From positions 261,882,897 to 261,946,896 of the forward strand of contig OW240916.1 in NCBI GenBank assembly GCA_933207985.1: a DNA stretch of 64,000 bases, in the 5' to 3' direction. Both the position numbers and the translations under genes were made by a program. Within the stretch, counting starts at the first letter, position 1; every line of letters starts with the position of its first letter. The notes beneath the pieces are model-generated. The model had not been told where the DNA came from, ran no database searches, and worked only from the letters and a program-made list of their open reading frames with translations. Shown piece by piece: positions 48,025 through 60,808 of this stretch. This DNA comes from Pelobates cultripes. Its lineage: Eukaryota > Chordata > Amphibia > Anura > Pelobatidae.

Positions 48025-49360
48025 CCTGTACCAATGGCATATTCGTAGAGCAGTTTGGAGCTAACATTATGGCAGGCATCCTCTGTACAAGGAATACAGG
48101 AACCCCAGATGATCATTTTAGGAATGTAAGGATCTTTTCATTAAGATAAAGCGGATACCCTAACCAAAGTCAGCAAGGAGTTCTCATCTGGAATGCAGTT
48201 AGCTTTAAATGTAATTTCCTATAGTGTTAAATTTACCCTTGGCATTGTTCTTCATGTCAATCTCAATTTCTATTGACGTATTTATAAGTTACTATCTTTA
48301 AATACAGCAATGTTAAAGCATGGCATTTCTTTATTGAACACTGCATTGTGGTGACTTTGTGACTGATTTGCAAATTTCAAGCCAAAACAGCAAAGTTTAA
48401 AAAAATATATATCTCTAATTGGCATCTAACCATTCTACAATAAATTTCACAAGCTTCTAATTGTGTTTTATTTTCCTCTCAGATCATTTTCAAATTAGTA
48501 CCATGGTATAGTTAAGTTGTGTTGCATTAAGAACTACATTTAGCCCAAAGAAATACATTGGAGAATAACAGCTATTTTTCTTAATTGTATTTTTTGTCAT
48601 AAATCTGATATGTTTGATATATTATTGCTCTCATGCAAAAATATAATATGTCAGAAAATAAACCCTTGATACCGCACTATATTAAGAATGGTAAATGTAA
48701 GTAACTATGTAATTGTATTTTTTGATTTGCTGAAGTCGTCAATGATCACGTTAAATCTTATAAGTTAGAATGTCAGGTAAGATGAAACGGCATTACACTG
48801 TATGAACCTAGATTACATGGATATTTTATATTTAGAAGATAAATCATTTGGAGAATAAGGAGATTAACAATTGTAATGCAAAATGCATGCTATTTAAGGA
48901 GGATGAACGTGATGCAAAGTGGAATAAATGATCCTCATAATTCCACAGGTCAATTGCATTTCTAATATCATGACTGTTAAAAAGATGTATATACAATATT
49001 TATAATTTTAAACTGTATTACTTTGTTTGACTTATTGAGTAAATTGTGTATATATAAAACTATTTAGTAGAGAAGCCATAAGTAACATTTATACTAAGAA
49101 ATTATACTCTGAAATGTAATTGTTAATGCATATTTCACATACTTGATGGAGTGTTAACATATGTCTAGAAACAACTGTTTTTCATATTTGTTATCCATAT
49201 TTTCGCCATATACTGATGATCTGGGGTCAAGATAAGGCTTAGAGAAAAATTTTGGGAATCGGTCAATGGGTGTTCGGTTGAATTCCCAAACTCTGAGATG
49301 AAATATACTTGATTCACAATTTTTTTTTTTTAAATTTGTAATACTGAATTCGGCTCATAG
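48025..49360. other. Intronic, unique-looking AT-rich sequence
   Basis: No exon or transposon end. Around 48740-48970 the sequence lacks simple repeats and contains octamer-like ATGCAAA words; it is a weak candidate for a conserved element. Confidence 0.3.
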
Positions 49361-49375
49361 AGCCAAAAAAAAAAA

Positions 49376-50690
49376 TGATGGGGCGGGGCCTAACCACTGA
49401 GCTGCAGGGTAGAGCTGCTCCTGCTCTTTCAGGCAAATACTGCGTATTAATAGGCATTAACAGCCTCCAAGTGACTTATGCGGGCCACCAACTGAGAGGT
49501 GACACCATGGGGCACACGCGGACAGCAAACAAGCTGCATACTCTGCAGGACTCACCAGAGCGACAGTTGCGGTCTACAAGCAACGGCAAAATTCTCAAAT
49601 AAGGGCCCTCGTTCCCCCCACCTAGGAATCTGTCGGGGTTATCCTGGTCCCAGGAGGGCACCTCCATGCTGTGGGACAGCATCCCTGTCGCAACCGGCTA
49701 ACCCCCAAATGGCGGCAACCGACACTGGGCCATCTGACACAGCATTAGGTTTGGACATGCTGGCACGGCTGAATGCCATATTCGCAGTCTTCTGGAAGAA
49801 AATGAAACTTAGGGAGCAACAAGCACTTGCATACCCCAACAGAGAATCACTCACTCTTGGCACTGCACACACGCTACTGTCCCAGTGGCACACATCACTG
49901 CATAAAGCGAGCCAGAAAATGGCGCCGCAGACAACAACTTCTACCTACAGCGTGCAAATCGGCACATCTGCACCCAGCAGCAGCTACCCCCAACACAAGA
50001 ATATGCCGACTAAGCCAAGCCATCTATCACGGCCTGATACGAGGTCTCAGAAGAACCTGCATTCCTTCCTGCAATGGTACCTTGCACCTATAAGGAGCAT
50101 CCAGCAAACCACTACGGGCAGGACCGACACCAGTAGCTTTATGGCAAACCTCCATGTGAGTGAGCGGCCGGACCTGACAATGAGGCTCTCATGATCAGGC
50201 TCTATACTGCCCAAATAAGGCATTGGCTGACCTCGGCACTGAGCTGTGGACACTATTTCAGGCACAGAACTCCCCACAGGACTTCCAATGCCACTGCTAG
50301 TCGTACAGGAAGGACATTTCTTGTCTATCTGTTTCTATCTCCTCTCTAACTACCAACCTGCCTTAAACCCCAGATACCTTAACCTATACAGCGATGGGCC
50401 TACCTGATCACCTTAGCCTTGTATTCTCATACCTCTTAAGCTCAAATATGTGTTATTAATCTTTCTCAGCATGTTTAACTTGGTCATAATAACATAAAAT
50501 TGAGCTGATTTTTTTTCTCATGCCATACTATCTCTTCTTGTATACATGCTTGCTCGTATGTCATGGGAATGTGAGTTCACTTATTACACATAATCTCAAA
50601 GTGCAAAATACTGCTCTACTGATTCAATGGCAGGCATGTTGTTTATTTTTGTGCACTCCAAAAATAAAGAATAATAAAAAATAATTATCA
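49376..50690 (+). mobile_element. L1/Tx1-like retroposon, non-autonomous or internally deleted
   Basis: It starts in GGGGCGGGGCCTAACC after an A-run, resembling 5' ends of frog L1/Tx1 LINEs, and has GC-richer coding-like sequence to about 50280. It ends with a T-rich 3' part and AATAAAGAATAATAAAAAAT (about 50664-50683). A 231-codon frame (49499-50194) has no domain I recognise; it may be an altered ORF1. No RT motifs are present. Confidence 0.5.
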
Positions 50691-50814
50691 CTGGTGGTTG
50701 ATAGCTAGAGGAAAAGGTGATTGAGGAAAAGGAGGAGAAAAAAAATCTCTATTTATATACTTATAAATATATCAGATATAAATATACATTCTGTTTACTG
50801 CTATATTATAATTA

Positions 50815-50960
50815 TATATATATATATATATATGTAAATTCTGAAGAGAAAGGGTGCACACTCAGGACTTAAATAAGCACACTCGTGGTTTAATGAAAAA
50901 AACATTGCAAATAAATTGACATTTCGACTCTAAATGAGTCTTTCTCAAAATGTTTATTTA
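50815..50960 (-). mobile_element. Hammerhead-like relic with (TA)n tail
   Basis: Read on the minus strand: TTGAGAA, stem II GACTC/GAGTC (50940-50936 and 50930-50926) around ATTTA, then GAAATGTCAATT. A tail of about 90 bp reaches a (TA)n tract at 50815-50833. The stem II is perfect, but the CTGATGA core is lost, so it is probably inactive. It has the same layout as 29668 and 35905. Confidence 0.45.
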
Positions 50961-51459
50961 TATATCCTTCAATGCCTTGGTGCTGCAGCCACATAGGAAC
51001 ATATATATAATACTTGAAGTTATTATATATAATAACATTTTTGGGCCCTTTGTTACTAAATTTATTTCTGAATCAAGTTTTTGGTACCGAAATTACACTC
51101 AGCCAAACAGACATATTGCTGAAATTCATCTGCCCCTAAAAAAATATTCTATTTTCAGGAAATATGGTTAGGTTGAATCAAATCTATTCACTGTACACAA
51201 GTCTAGTCAGGATAGTCAACTCTGTCAAAACGTAGAGCCTCAAAATTGGAATGGTAGACTGAGACATTCTCCTTTTTAAACAGTACCTCCACTCGGTAAC
51301 CTTTTTGTTTTTGAGGATTTGAAAATCTCAAGTTGTTTTGCATTTAATAGCTATATGTATTTTTAGAGCTCAGTAAAATCTAAATTCTACTACTCGGTTC
51401 TTCTAATAATTATATAAAAGAACTAAAATAAACAATAGGAGTAATACAAATAAAAGGGG

Positions 51460-52180
51460 AAATGGAGGTTGCGCCAAGAAATTGAAAACCAGTGTATAAA
51501 TGAAGATAACAGAAGGATAAAAAACAAAAGCTAAAAAAACAGAATAGATTTATGATCAATGATAATAAAATGTCCAATATAGAGTCCCAATAACAACTTG
51601 CCAGAAGATATAGCCTCAGTTCTGTCAGGGGAATTCTTCTATAAAGTGCCAGATCAAGATATTCTTAGCAGCCGTATATAAAAACAGGGAGACAAAAAGG
51701 ACTAATAGTGCAATATATCCCAGAAGTAGACAGTATCAATAAAATAAGTCTTATATAGTCCTAATCACGTTTTTAGAGCTTAAAGCCAGCTCTTAGTATG
51801 AATTGCGTACAGTGGTTTAATCCCCACTTATAGGATATGTGAGGGGATGTTGATAGGCAGATGTTTCCTCAATATGAAGACCATAAAGGGTTAAAAGAAA
51901 CAACAATAGTGCTCACAGTATAAACAAATTCAGGAATATAAAGTAATGATAGGTTACTCACTTTAGATTGAGCAGGCAAACTGCTCAATGCTCAAGGCGT
52001 GAGTGGTATAATACCCACCTAGGATTCTTTCATGGAGAAATCCTCTCTAGAACAGTAAAAATAGATGCCAGTTAGAAAATAAAAAAAATTAAATAGTAAC
52101 AAATAAAAAAGTAATATGACACAGTTTTTATTAAATAAACAATAAACAATAGGTGCAATTAAATATGTTAAAGTATATGA
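51460..52180. repeat. Possible unclassified transposon remnant
   Basis: Text such as GTTGCGCCAAGAAATTG at the left and GGTTACTCACTTTAGATTG in the middle resembles long non-coding frog repeats, perhaps Penelope-related, on the minus strand. No termini or coding motifs found. Confidence 0.25.
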
Positions 52181-52996
52181 AGAATGAACTATAGCTTCCT
52201 TGTAAATCAATTACGTAATCATCAGGATTTTAGTAAAATAAGAATACATAGACTTTAATTGTACTTTATGATATCTAAGCCTTAGCATGGTTTAGATTTG
52301 GATTGTGCATAGCAGAAAATATCAGGTTGGTCAAATCACATTGTACGGAAAAAAAAATTCAGTAATCTGATAGTCATCTTGTTTGAATACCATCCATGCA
52401 GAATATTCAGGGACAACTCAAAAGGGCGGGAAAAGTGTACTGCAAAATATGTACTGTAATGTACCTTGACATATGAATTGTCCTTCAGACACTGGTTATA
52501 AGCTTTTTGTTTCTTATTGAGGGATAGTAATCATGCAAAATAAACAAGAAAGAAAACCTTGCTCCACTTGACCTAACATTCAGTTTTTAGACCTGAACAC
52601 TATCTTCCCTGCTTTCCAGCCTTAACATATCTAAAAAAAACACTCTCCCAAGAATATCTTTTTGTAGACCCAATCTTCAAACTCTCTTCAAAAGTTGTGT
52701 TTCCCTCTCCTCTAGCCATATATATATATATATATATATATATTTGACCCAAGATTACTGTTTACATTTTGATATATACATTGGGATGCACATTCATGTC
52801 TGAATGATTCTGGGTAAATGAGTGTTTTATTAAAATAATTGCAAAGCATCCAAATTATGTGTAAAATGTAGAAATGTAGATATTTATAAAATGCCAAGCT
52901 TTATCCAGAACCACATGGGCTGTATCAGTTCAGGAACAGATTCAGGTACGTGAATTTGCCTGCATTTAAAAATAAATAATGTGTCTGACATTTGCA

Positions 52997-53120
52997 TTGA
53001 AAAAGGGCTTGTGCCCGAAACGTTTGCTTGACTTTTATGTCATTCATATAAATGCTTGGTAGCACATTGGTGCACCCTACAACTGGAACGCACACCTCAT
53101 TCTTTCTATGTTTATTTGGT
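52997..53120 (+). mobile_element. Hammerhead-like relic
   Basis: TTGAAAA, then stem II GGGC/GCCC around TTGT (53005-53016), then GAAACGTTTG (from 53017). The second half of the core is perfect and the first half is lost. No (TA)n tail follows. Confidence 0.35.
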
Positions 53121-53279
53121 TTACACTGCTGGAACTACAGTGGGAGGAGCTGCAGCTCAGGAGAAACTGTTTGTATTTTCAATCCTTTTGGTATTGCAAT
53201 CATCTGTGCCTCTACTCCTTTTCTCTTAATAATGTGTCCGTCAAGGCAAGTTGCTAGCAATTGTTTTTAGTAAATAAAG

Positions 53280-54751
53280 AAAATGGTGGAAAACTTGAAT
53301 TTACTAATAACAGTAAGAGTGCTAGAAGTATCAGCTTCCATTTTCCAATGGACTGCTGCAAGAGCAGAATAATGTAATATGATAAATAGTTAAGTAAGCA
53401 ATATATAACAGACTAATACGTTTATGTTGTAGATAAGATGTACTAGACTTTTAGAACATGAGTCACTCGTCACATTTTTTAAGATTTTTATTTGTACAAA
53501 GTATAATTTGTATGGGAAGAAAAGCAGCCATAGCTGGTGTCTGCATTAATTAGTGAATTCTATTGAAATTATTATTCCAGATATATGGTAAGTGTCCTGT
53601 TCCTGCTATATGGTAAATTCATTTCCCTTATTTACCTATCGTAGGTTGGGATGGTAGCATTGGCATACATTAAACCATGCAAAATAAAGTATAAATTATA
53701 TATCATCACTAAGATGTCTAATAATAGAATGGGATAACAGACACTTTTAACATATGCATGTTTTGGTTGTTCTATCGTTTTCAACAGCGAAACGTATCTT
53801 AAGAGCTAATTCAGATTTTCTGGGAGGATTTCCCCTTACCTAAAAGGGTAGGACTCACAAGATTATATAGTATATAGAGTATATAGTATATAGACACACA
53901 CATTCAAAAACACATTTTCTTTCTAGATAAACAGCCATTCTAGAGAGTAAATACTCAAATATATATTGGATTTCCTGACATCTGTCATCCTTGCAATATT
54001 GTATTCTCTACCATCAGATGAGTTTAATACTTGCAATATATACTGGATTTTTCTCCAGTATGTTTACTGCTAACTAAAATTGCTCTTTCCAACCCTTGTT
54101 TTTCATTTACTATAGTTCCTTTATCTTCTCGAGATATATACGCTTAGCTGGCAATCCACCATTAGGGTATTAGCAAATGCATGTCGTTAGCACCATGCTC
54201 TCATGTTCCATGATTCCTACTTTCTTCATTTCAATTTACTTGAATTTCCTTATGTGGAAATTAAATATATTTTTAGAAAATGATTATGTTTTGGGAACTT
54301 TTCTAGAATTTACACCAACCATGTTTTCAACAAAACATTGAAAATCACCTATAATTTGTATTAATTTTTAATGTTTCAAAAAAAGGAGAAGGGGGAGAAA
54401 TTGACACATTGTTTCATTTCGCCTCTTCTCTGTATGCCGTCTCTGTGCTAAGTACCAGGTGTGCAAAGGAGAAAGCTTATAACAATGATCGGCACAGAGT
54501 TAAGATGGAGGATCCCAGTTGCAGGAAAAAGGTGCAGTTTTCTACATTTTATTTTTCATACCTCACAAATATATATATATTTGTTAAATATAGGGGTAAG
54601 TAAACATAGTATTAACAAACTTAGGAAGCAACATGTTCCCTTTAATTTCTAGACAGTTCAATATTTATGGCATCCCAGTGCTGCTCCACCTTTTCCCCCT
54701 GTGACAAATCATACCAGGTGTCTTACAGACTATTATGAACATTTAAAAAGG
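53280..54751. other. Intronic, nothing recognised
   Basis: AT-rich, with TATAG-type repeats near 53865-53895. No exon or transposon end. Confidence 0.5.
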
Positions 54752-55170
54752 TTAAAGAGAAATTAAAGTGCCAGGAAAACAAAACTTTTTTCTTGGCACT
54801 ATAGCTTCCTCCTCTGTCAAGGCTCCCCCTCCTCCCGCTGTGGTACCAAAAGGGTTATTACTTTGGTCCAGCACCGATGTCCTTCGGCGCTGGATCAGCT
54901 CCGCCTATGCTCCTCCACCACCACGATGGCCGTGCTCGCATTAAGATTTCCCCATAGGAAAGCATTATTTAAGCATTATTTAATGCTTTCCTATGGGGCT
55001 TCTGCTGATACTGGAAGTCCTCATGCATAGAGTTACCAATCCACCCGGAAGTCCCTCTAGTGGCTGTTTGGTAGCCACTAACCCTAGCAAGTAATTAATG
55101 CAGGTGGGAGTTTGCACCCAGACCACTTCAATGACCTGAAGTGGTCTGGGTGCCTACAGTGTCCCTTTAA
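54752..55170. mobile_element. TTAA MITE-type element (copy 7)
   Basis: TTAA is at both edges; the right end is CTACAGTGTCCCTTTAA. Subterminal hairpins lie at both ends (GTGCCAGGAAAA with TTTTTTCTTGGCAC; AGACCACTTCA with TGAAGTGGTCT). The internal palindrome CCCATAGGAAAGCATT / AATGCTTTCCTATGGG is perfect. Non-coding. Confidence 0.75.
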
Positions 55171-57229
55171 GCCTATATGTTAATCTGTTAACACATCTTG
55201 TAACCCCTTACTTCATACCCAATGACTCTTGTGATTGTGTTCACTCTTGGACAATTGCCCTTTTCAATAATAATTGTGGACCTGCATGATAGAAGTCCAG
55301 AGTTTACTTTATCCTTAGAGCACAAGTGTTAGCACATGCCCAAGGTAATACATGTAAATGGACCTGCACCCTTTCTTGTCAACTTGTCAAACAGTGCAGT
55401 CAAAGATCTGAGACACTGAAGACACTAGGAAGAGCTCCCTAACAAGCCATGCAAGCACATTCACTTTCCTGAAGGTCCACATTCACCTTTCTGTAATTTT
55501 CTTTATAGATTTATTGTTTTGCAGATCTTGCACTTGTTTAGGTTTAGATTTGACTCTCTCTTTCTTATTTACTGTTCCCTGAGTGTTTTCTAATATCCAT
55601 AAAATAAACAAGTTTCCTCTGTGGAAACTTCACTCTATGGGCTAGTTGAGACTAACAGATGTGAGTGTACCCTAGTGAGCTAGTGTGTTACATTTGATAG
55701 TTGAGGATCATAAGAACTCGGTTTTTACATATATATTCATCATCAAAATTTTAAAAAGTAAGATATCTTTGATCACTTGTAAAAGGAAAACACATGTGTA
55801 TGTCTAGTCATTAAAGCAGGGATACTTGCAGTAATCTGCAAGATAGTGACATGATTGGAAACTTGTCGGTAATTGGTTGCTACTAGTATCTCCAAGCTGT
55901 AACCGCGGCTGGTTCCTTTATTTACCACTATAACGTCTTAAAGCATAGAACTTAGTAGGGCTATCCTACAGATATCTCAGCCATAATTTTATATAGTTAG
56001 TGTAAGAGATCCTCTATTTACCATATATAAATAATTGAGAATACAATACAAAATAAGGATTGTCTTAGAAGCAATAAAGTTTTGTCTTTTAGATATTTAT
56101 TATATAGAAATATAAACATAGACATATAAAATCCATATAGCAGAGTTTATAAGATTAAACTAAATTCTTACAAATATCATTAATAGGTTAACATACCCTT
56201 TTCAACAGGTCATCGTGTCAGCGTCTCTGTCATTTTAAGATGGAGCGGCATCTGTCTCCAAGTCTCTCCCCTCTCTTAACATTTAAAAGTACACCTATTT
56301 ATACCTTAGGTGTCTCCATTTTAGGGTTACCATAGTTTATATATGAAAAAGTAACACTTCTTTTAATTTATTCATTTTAGGACCTCCCTTAACTTGGCCA
56401 TAACTAAAGGGTGTATACGTTATGAAAATTTTGCTGACTTAGTTCAAGATGGCATCTTAAAGTCTAAACATCCTTATCTACTTAAGGTTACCACAGTATA
56501 TTGTGTACTGAAAGAGTCGTAGCATAGCCTTGAAGCTTGTTTATGCATTATTGTTATTGTAATTCGTCTGGGACAAAATGTCGCAAACATACTATGCACT
56601 GAAGGTGGGTAAGAGGTTATTGCTTAAAGAAACAGTTATGAAAAACAATATGGTCCATTTCTAACACCTTGTCGGTTTGCAATATCCCTTAAAGACAAAG
56701 TACACAGTTTAAGAAATACAACATTTCATTCTAAAACTTGTAATATTTGCATTTGCCCATAACAAAGATGTTTGTTAATAATTGCAGATATTTAGTGACA
56801 ACGGTTGAATATTAACCTATAGATACTACATTAAGAGAATTTACTGCACCACTCAGTGTTTTGCCCCACCTAGACTCCAACTCCTCACCATCAGAAACAC
56901 ATGGAGCTCACTAGGCACCTACGGGGAACTCTTAGTATGATTAGGTAATGTCTATAGTTTCCAAACCATTGAGTTTTATGGTATTTAAAAGCATCTTTTA
57001 AATGACATTTATTGATGTTTAAAGCTTGCACATGTTTTTATCAAAACAGAAATAGGTTTGCACAAACTGTGTATCTGTTTCATGTGAATTTGCATGAAAA
57101 ATATTCTGGACACCTTCTGGAAGAATGCATTAATACACGTTGATGTAGTTTAGACTTCAGTGTGTAAGTAAAAGGTAAATCTTTATCTTAAAACCATTTT
57201 ATAGCTTTTGTGCATAGAAGTTAGCAAAC
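55171..57229. other. Intronic, nothing recognised
   Basis: No exon motif. A less AT-rich part near 56200-56300 may be an old LTR or transposon but shows no termini. Confidence 0.4.
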
Positions 57230-57303
57230 TATTTTAACTGACACATGTACTGCATAAAATATATGTTTTTATATTTTATGCAGTACATGTGTCAGTTAAA
57301 ATA
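57230..57303. repeat. Perfect inverted repeat, 34-bp arms, 6-bp loop
   Basis: 57230-57263 is the exact reverse complement of 57270-57303. The arms are not low-complexity (they contain AACTGACACATGTACTGC) and no terminal motif of a known transposon is visible. Confidence 0.92.
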
Positions 57304-58951
57304 ATTTATATATTATATTTTAAATCTTAAACAGTGAATTCATTATTTTACATATAACAATGTGTTTCTAAAATATTATATAAAAAAATAAATCAAATAT
57401 GCTTTTCCTTAACAATATAGTGCACATGTAAATTGGTGCATAACCCTGTTATTAAATGTTTATCTCCCATAAAAGTAGTAGAATACGTCTGAGACCTTGT
57501 GTGTATTAGGCCAGTCCTTGAGAATTTCAGAATAAGTGCTGGAGAGGTGGAACTGAGGAACTATTTTACTGTGATCCTATAATTTTATATAAAGAATAAG
57601 CCTCTCCTTAACTCTCTAATGGTGAAATTGAACTTTCCAGTTCTGGAAAACACAAAAGCTATACCGATGTAACACACACTGGAGGGAGGATAAAATAAGT
57701 TGTGCCATTGCTAGGAATTATGACTTTGGCATTTTGTGTGATGCTACAAGGGACATGAGTCTTAATTAGTGCACTGACTGGGTAGGGCTCTTTGTAAATA
57801 TCCCATAAGAAGTTCAGGGGGATTACAAGGTCAGTGCAGTAGATGATGATCATGGATGGGACAATGCTGGCCACCCAATAAATCCTGACAATAGCATTCT
57901 ATGAGAGCACAAAAGTTATGGCATACCCATGGGGAGTACGGTACCACAATGGAGATAAAATCAAGATGGTGCATTGATGCTCCAAACATAGTACCATGTG
58001 TAAAGATATCTCTTGACTTGTCTGAACTGTAGGAAAGAAGATGTGGTTAGATGTTTGGAGGTGATTGGTCATGCAGAAATAAATAAAACCAAACAGATAT
58101 TAAATGTAAAATTCAGACAAACAGTATCCCAGCATAAACAAAAAGATTACTGTATTTTTTTGCATTTAAAATCTAAGAATGGTTATGACATACAATAGAA
58201 AATACAGCACATGTAGATTAACAATTAGCATCATGCTACAGTAATTATGATTCTTTTTACATTTTTTTATTAGTCTTATAAATCATGTTACAAGTAATAG
58301 AGTAGAAAGATAAAAAAAGAGTACATACCTATTCATGCAATATCAAGCATGCATTGTACATAAATAGTATCACACAATATATATGTCTAGCAGAAACAGT
58401 GAATATATTAGTGCAAGTTTAGGGCAGGTAACAGAAAAATATTTAAAAAAAAGTTATACTAATATAATACAGGTAATAGATAAACTATCTGACAGAACGG
58501 CTGGAGGATAGAGGAAGGAGAAATCATTGAAAGCTGAGTGTTGAGATGATTTAGTATTGCAGAGACTTAGAGGACCAGGTCAGTGAGTTGCAGGTCCCAA
58601 ATGGAATGTAATAAATTTGAAGTGTCATTTATCAAGGCCATTAGTTTTTTTTTTTTATATAGTAATGTTTTAAGTATTTCTGTTTATTAGATTAAAGAAT
58701 AGGAATCCAGGATGACAAGATCTACTCCATACTAGACTTTCTGACGGCTAGAAATTGTGGTACGGCTAAAACATTTTACCCAAAATTGGAAAATTTTTTA
58801 CACACCCGAAGTTTCGCTATATGTTCATTCAGCAGAATTTTGGTACTGAAAACCTGAATGGGAAATTAATCAAACAAACCAAAAAGGGCACTACAATTGG
58901 CCTATTAGTGTAGTGCAAAATATATACATAATATAGAATATAATAATTATG
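57304..58951. other. Intronic, nothing recognised
   Basis: Includes a 71-codon minus-strand open frame (57659-57874) with no domain I recognise. No transposon termini. Confidence 0.4.
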
Positions 58952-58972
58952 ATATATATATATATATATATA

Positions 58973-60523
58973 CAGGGAGTGCAGAATTATTAGGCAAATT
59001 AGTATTTTGACCACATCATCCTCTTTATGCATGTTGTCTTACTCCAAGCTGTATAGGCTCGAAAGCCTACTACCAATTAAGCATATTAGGTGATGTACAT
59101 CTCTGTAATGAGAAGGGGTGTGGTCTAATGACATCAACACTCTATATCAGGTGTGCATAATTATTAGGCAACTTCCTTTCCTTTGGCAAAATGGGTCAAA
59201 AGAAGGACTTGACAGGCTCAGAAAAGTCAAAAATAGTGAGATATCTTGCAGAGGGATGTAGCACTCTTAAAATTGCAAAGCTTCTGAAGCGTGATCATCG
59301 AACAATCAAGCGTTTCATTCAAAATAGTCAATAGGGTCGCAAGAAGCGTGTGGAAAAACCAAGGCGCAAAATAACTGCCCATGAACTGAGAAAAGTCAAG
59401 CGTGCAGCTGCCACGATGCCACTTGCCACCAGTTTGGCCATATTTCAGAGCTGCAACATCACTGGAGTGCCCAAAAGCACAAGGTGTGCAATACTCAGAG
59501 ACATGGCCAAGGTAAGAAAGGCTGAAAGACGACCACCACTGAACAAGACACACAAGCTGAAACGTCAAGACTGGGCCAAGAAATATCTCAAGACTGATTT
59601 TTCTAAGGTTTTATGGACTGATGAAATGAGAGTGAGTCTTGATGGGCCAGATGAATGGGCCCGTGGCTGGATTGGTAAAGGGCAGAGAGCTCCAGTCCGA
59701 CTCAGACGCCAGCAAGGTGGAGGTGGAGTACTGGTTTGGGCTGGTATCATCAAAGATGAGCTTGTGGGGCCTTTTCGGGTTGAGGATGGAGTCAAGCTCA
59801 ACTCCCAGTCCTACTGCCAGTTCCTGGAAGACACCTCTTCAAGCAGTGGTACAGGAAGAAGTCTGCATCCTTCAAGAAAAACATGATTTTCATGCAGGAC
59901 AATGCTCCATCACACGCGTCCAAGTACTCCACAGCGTGGCTGGCAAGAAAGGGTATAAAAGAAGAAAATCTAATGACATGGCCTCCTTGTTCACCTGATC
60001 TGAACCCCATTGAGAACCTGTGGTCCATCATCAAATGTGAGATTTACAAGGAGGGAAAACAGTACACCTCTCTGAACAGTGTCTGGAGAGGCTGTGGTTG
60101 CTGCTGCACGCAATGTTGATGGTGAACAGATCAAAACACTGACAGAATCCATGGATGGCAGGCTTTTGAGTGTCCTTGTGAAAGTGGCTATATTGGTCAC
60201 TGATTTGTTTTTGTTTTGTTTTGAATGTCAGAAATGTATATTTGTGAATGTTGAGATGTTATATTGGTTTCACTGGTAATAATAAATAATTGAAATGGGT
60301 ATATATTTGTTTTTTGTTAAGTTGCCTAATAATTATGCACAGTAATAGTCACCTGCACACACAGATATCCCCCTAACATAGCTAAAACTAAAAACAAACT
60401 AAAAACTACTTCCAAAATATTCAGCTTTGATATTAATGAGTTTTTGGGTTCATTGAGAACATGGTTGTTGTTCAATAATAAAATTAATCCTCAAAAATAC
60501 AACTTGCCTAATAATTCTAATCC

Positions 60524-60526
<3 letters not shown>
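58973..60526 (+). mobile_element. Tc1/mariner transposon with IR/DR ends
   Basis: 1554 bp, starting CAGGGAGTGCAGAATTATTA and ending TAGGCAA-type reverse repeats then CCCTG, with TA on both sides. Each end is about 210 bp and holds two copies of a TTATTAGGCAA box: outer 58973 and 60526, inner about 59153-59172 and 60320-60345. This is the IR/DR layout of Tc1-like elements. It lies within (TA)n on both sides. The family is one I recall as very similar across lampreys, fishes and frogs, suggesting horizontal spread; that needs a search. Confidence 0.9.
59191..60203 (+). pseudogene. Tc1/mariner transposase, inactivated (DD37E)
   Basis: The start ATG (MGQKKDLTG) is in good context. The N-terminal part reads as a paired-like helix-turn-helix, followed by a basic linker and RKITAHELRKV. 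Catalytic residues are D in VLWTDEM (59620), D in FMQDNAPSH (59898) and E in LNPIENLW (60012), with 37 residues between the last two. Breaks are an in-frame TAG at 59332-59334 (codon 48), a probable one-base deletion near 59835, a probable one-base insertion near 60085, and small changes near 60180. All catalytic residues survive, so decay is modest. Confidence 0.88.

Positions 60527-60599
<73 letters not shown>
60527..60599. repeat. (TA)n microsatellite
   Basis: Uninterrupted TA run directly after the Tc1 right end; a shorter TA run precedes the left end (58952-58972). Confidence 0.95.
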
Positions 60600-60601
<2 letters not shown>

Positions 60602-60808
60602 CAGTACAATAATACGAGCATCTTTCCACAATTTTGTTCATAGATAAAGTGAGAAAAAGTAACCAGTAGAGTAAAAAACAAGAGAAGTAAAAAAAAAAAC
60701 TATATTTATATATATCATATATGTGTATAAATATATTTGTGGTCAGGGCAATATTTGCCATGATGGTAAGATAACACATGATACTTATATATTATAACAA
60801 TAGATAGT

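Noticed and set aside
49499..50194. 231-codon frame as a host gene
   Set aside because: It lies within a retroposon-like unit with L1-type ends and has no recognised domain.
57659..57874. 71-codon minus-strand frame as a retroviral or host gene piece
   Set aside because: No motif recognised and no flanking coding signal; kept only in the gap description.
59227..60200. Minus-strand frames across the Tc1 element
   Set aside because: Antisense shadows of the transposase, which is clearly on the plus strand.
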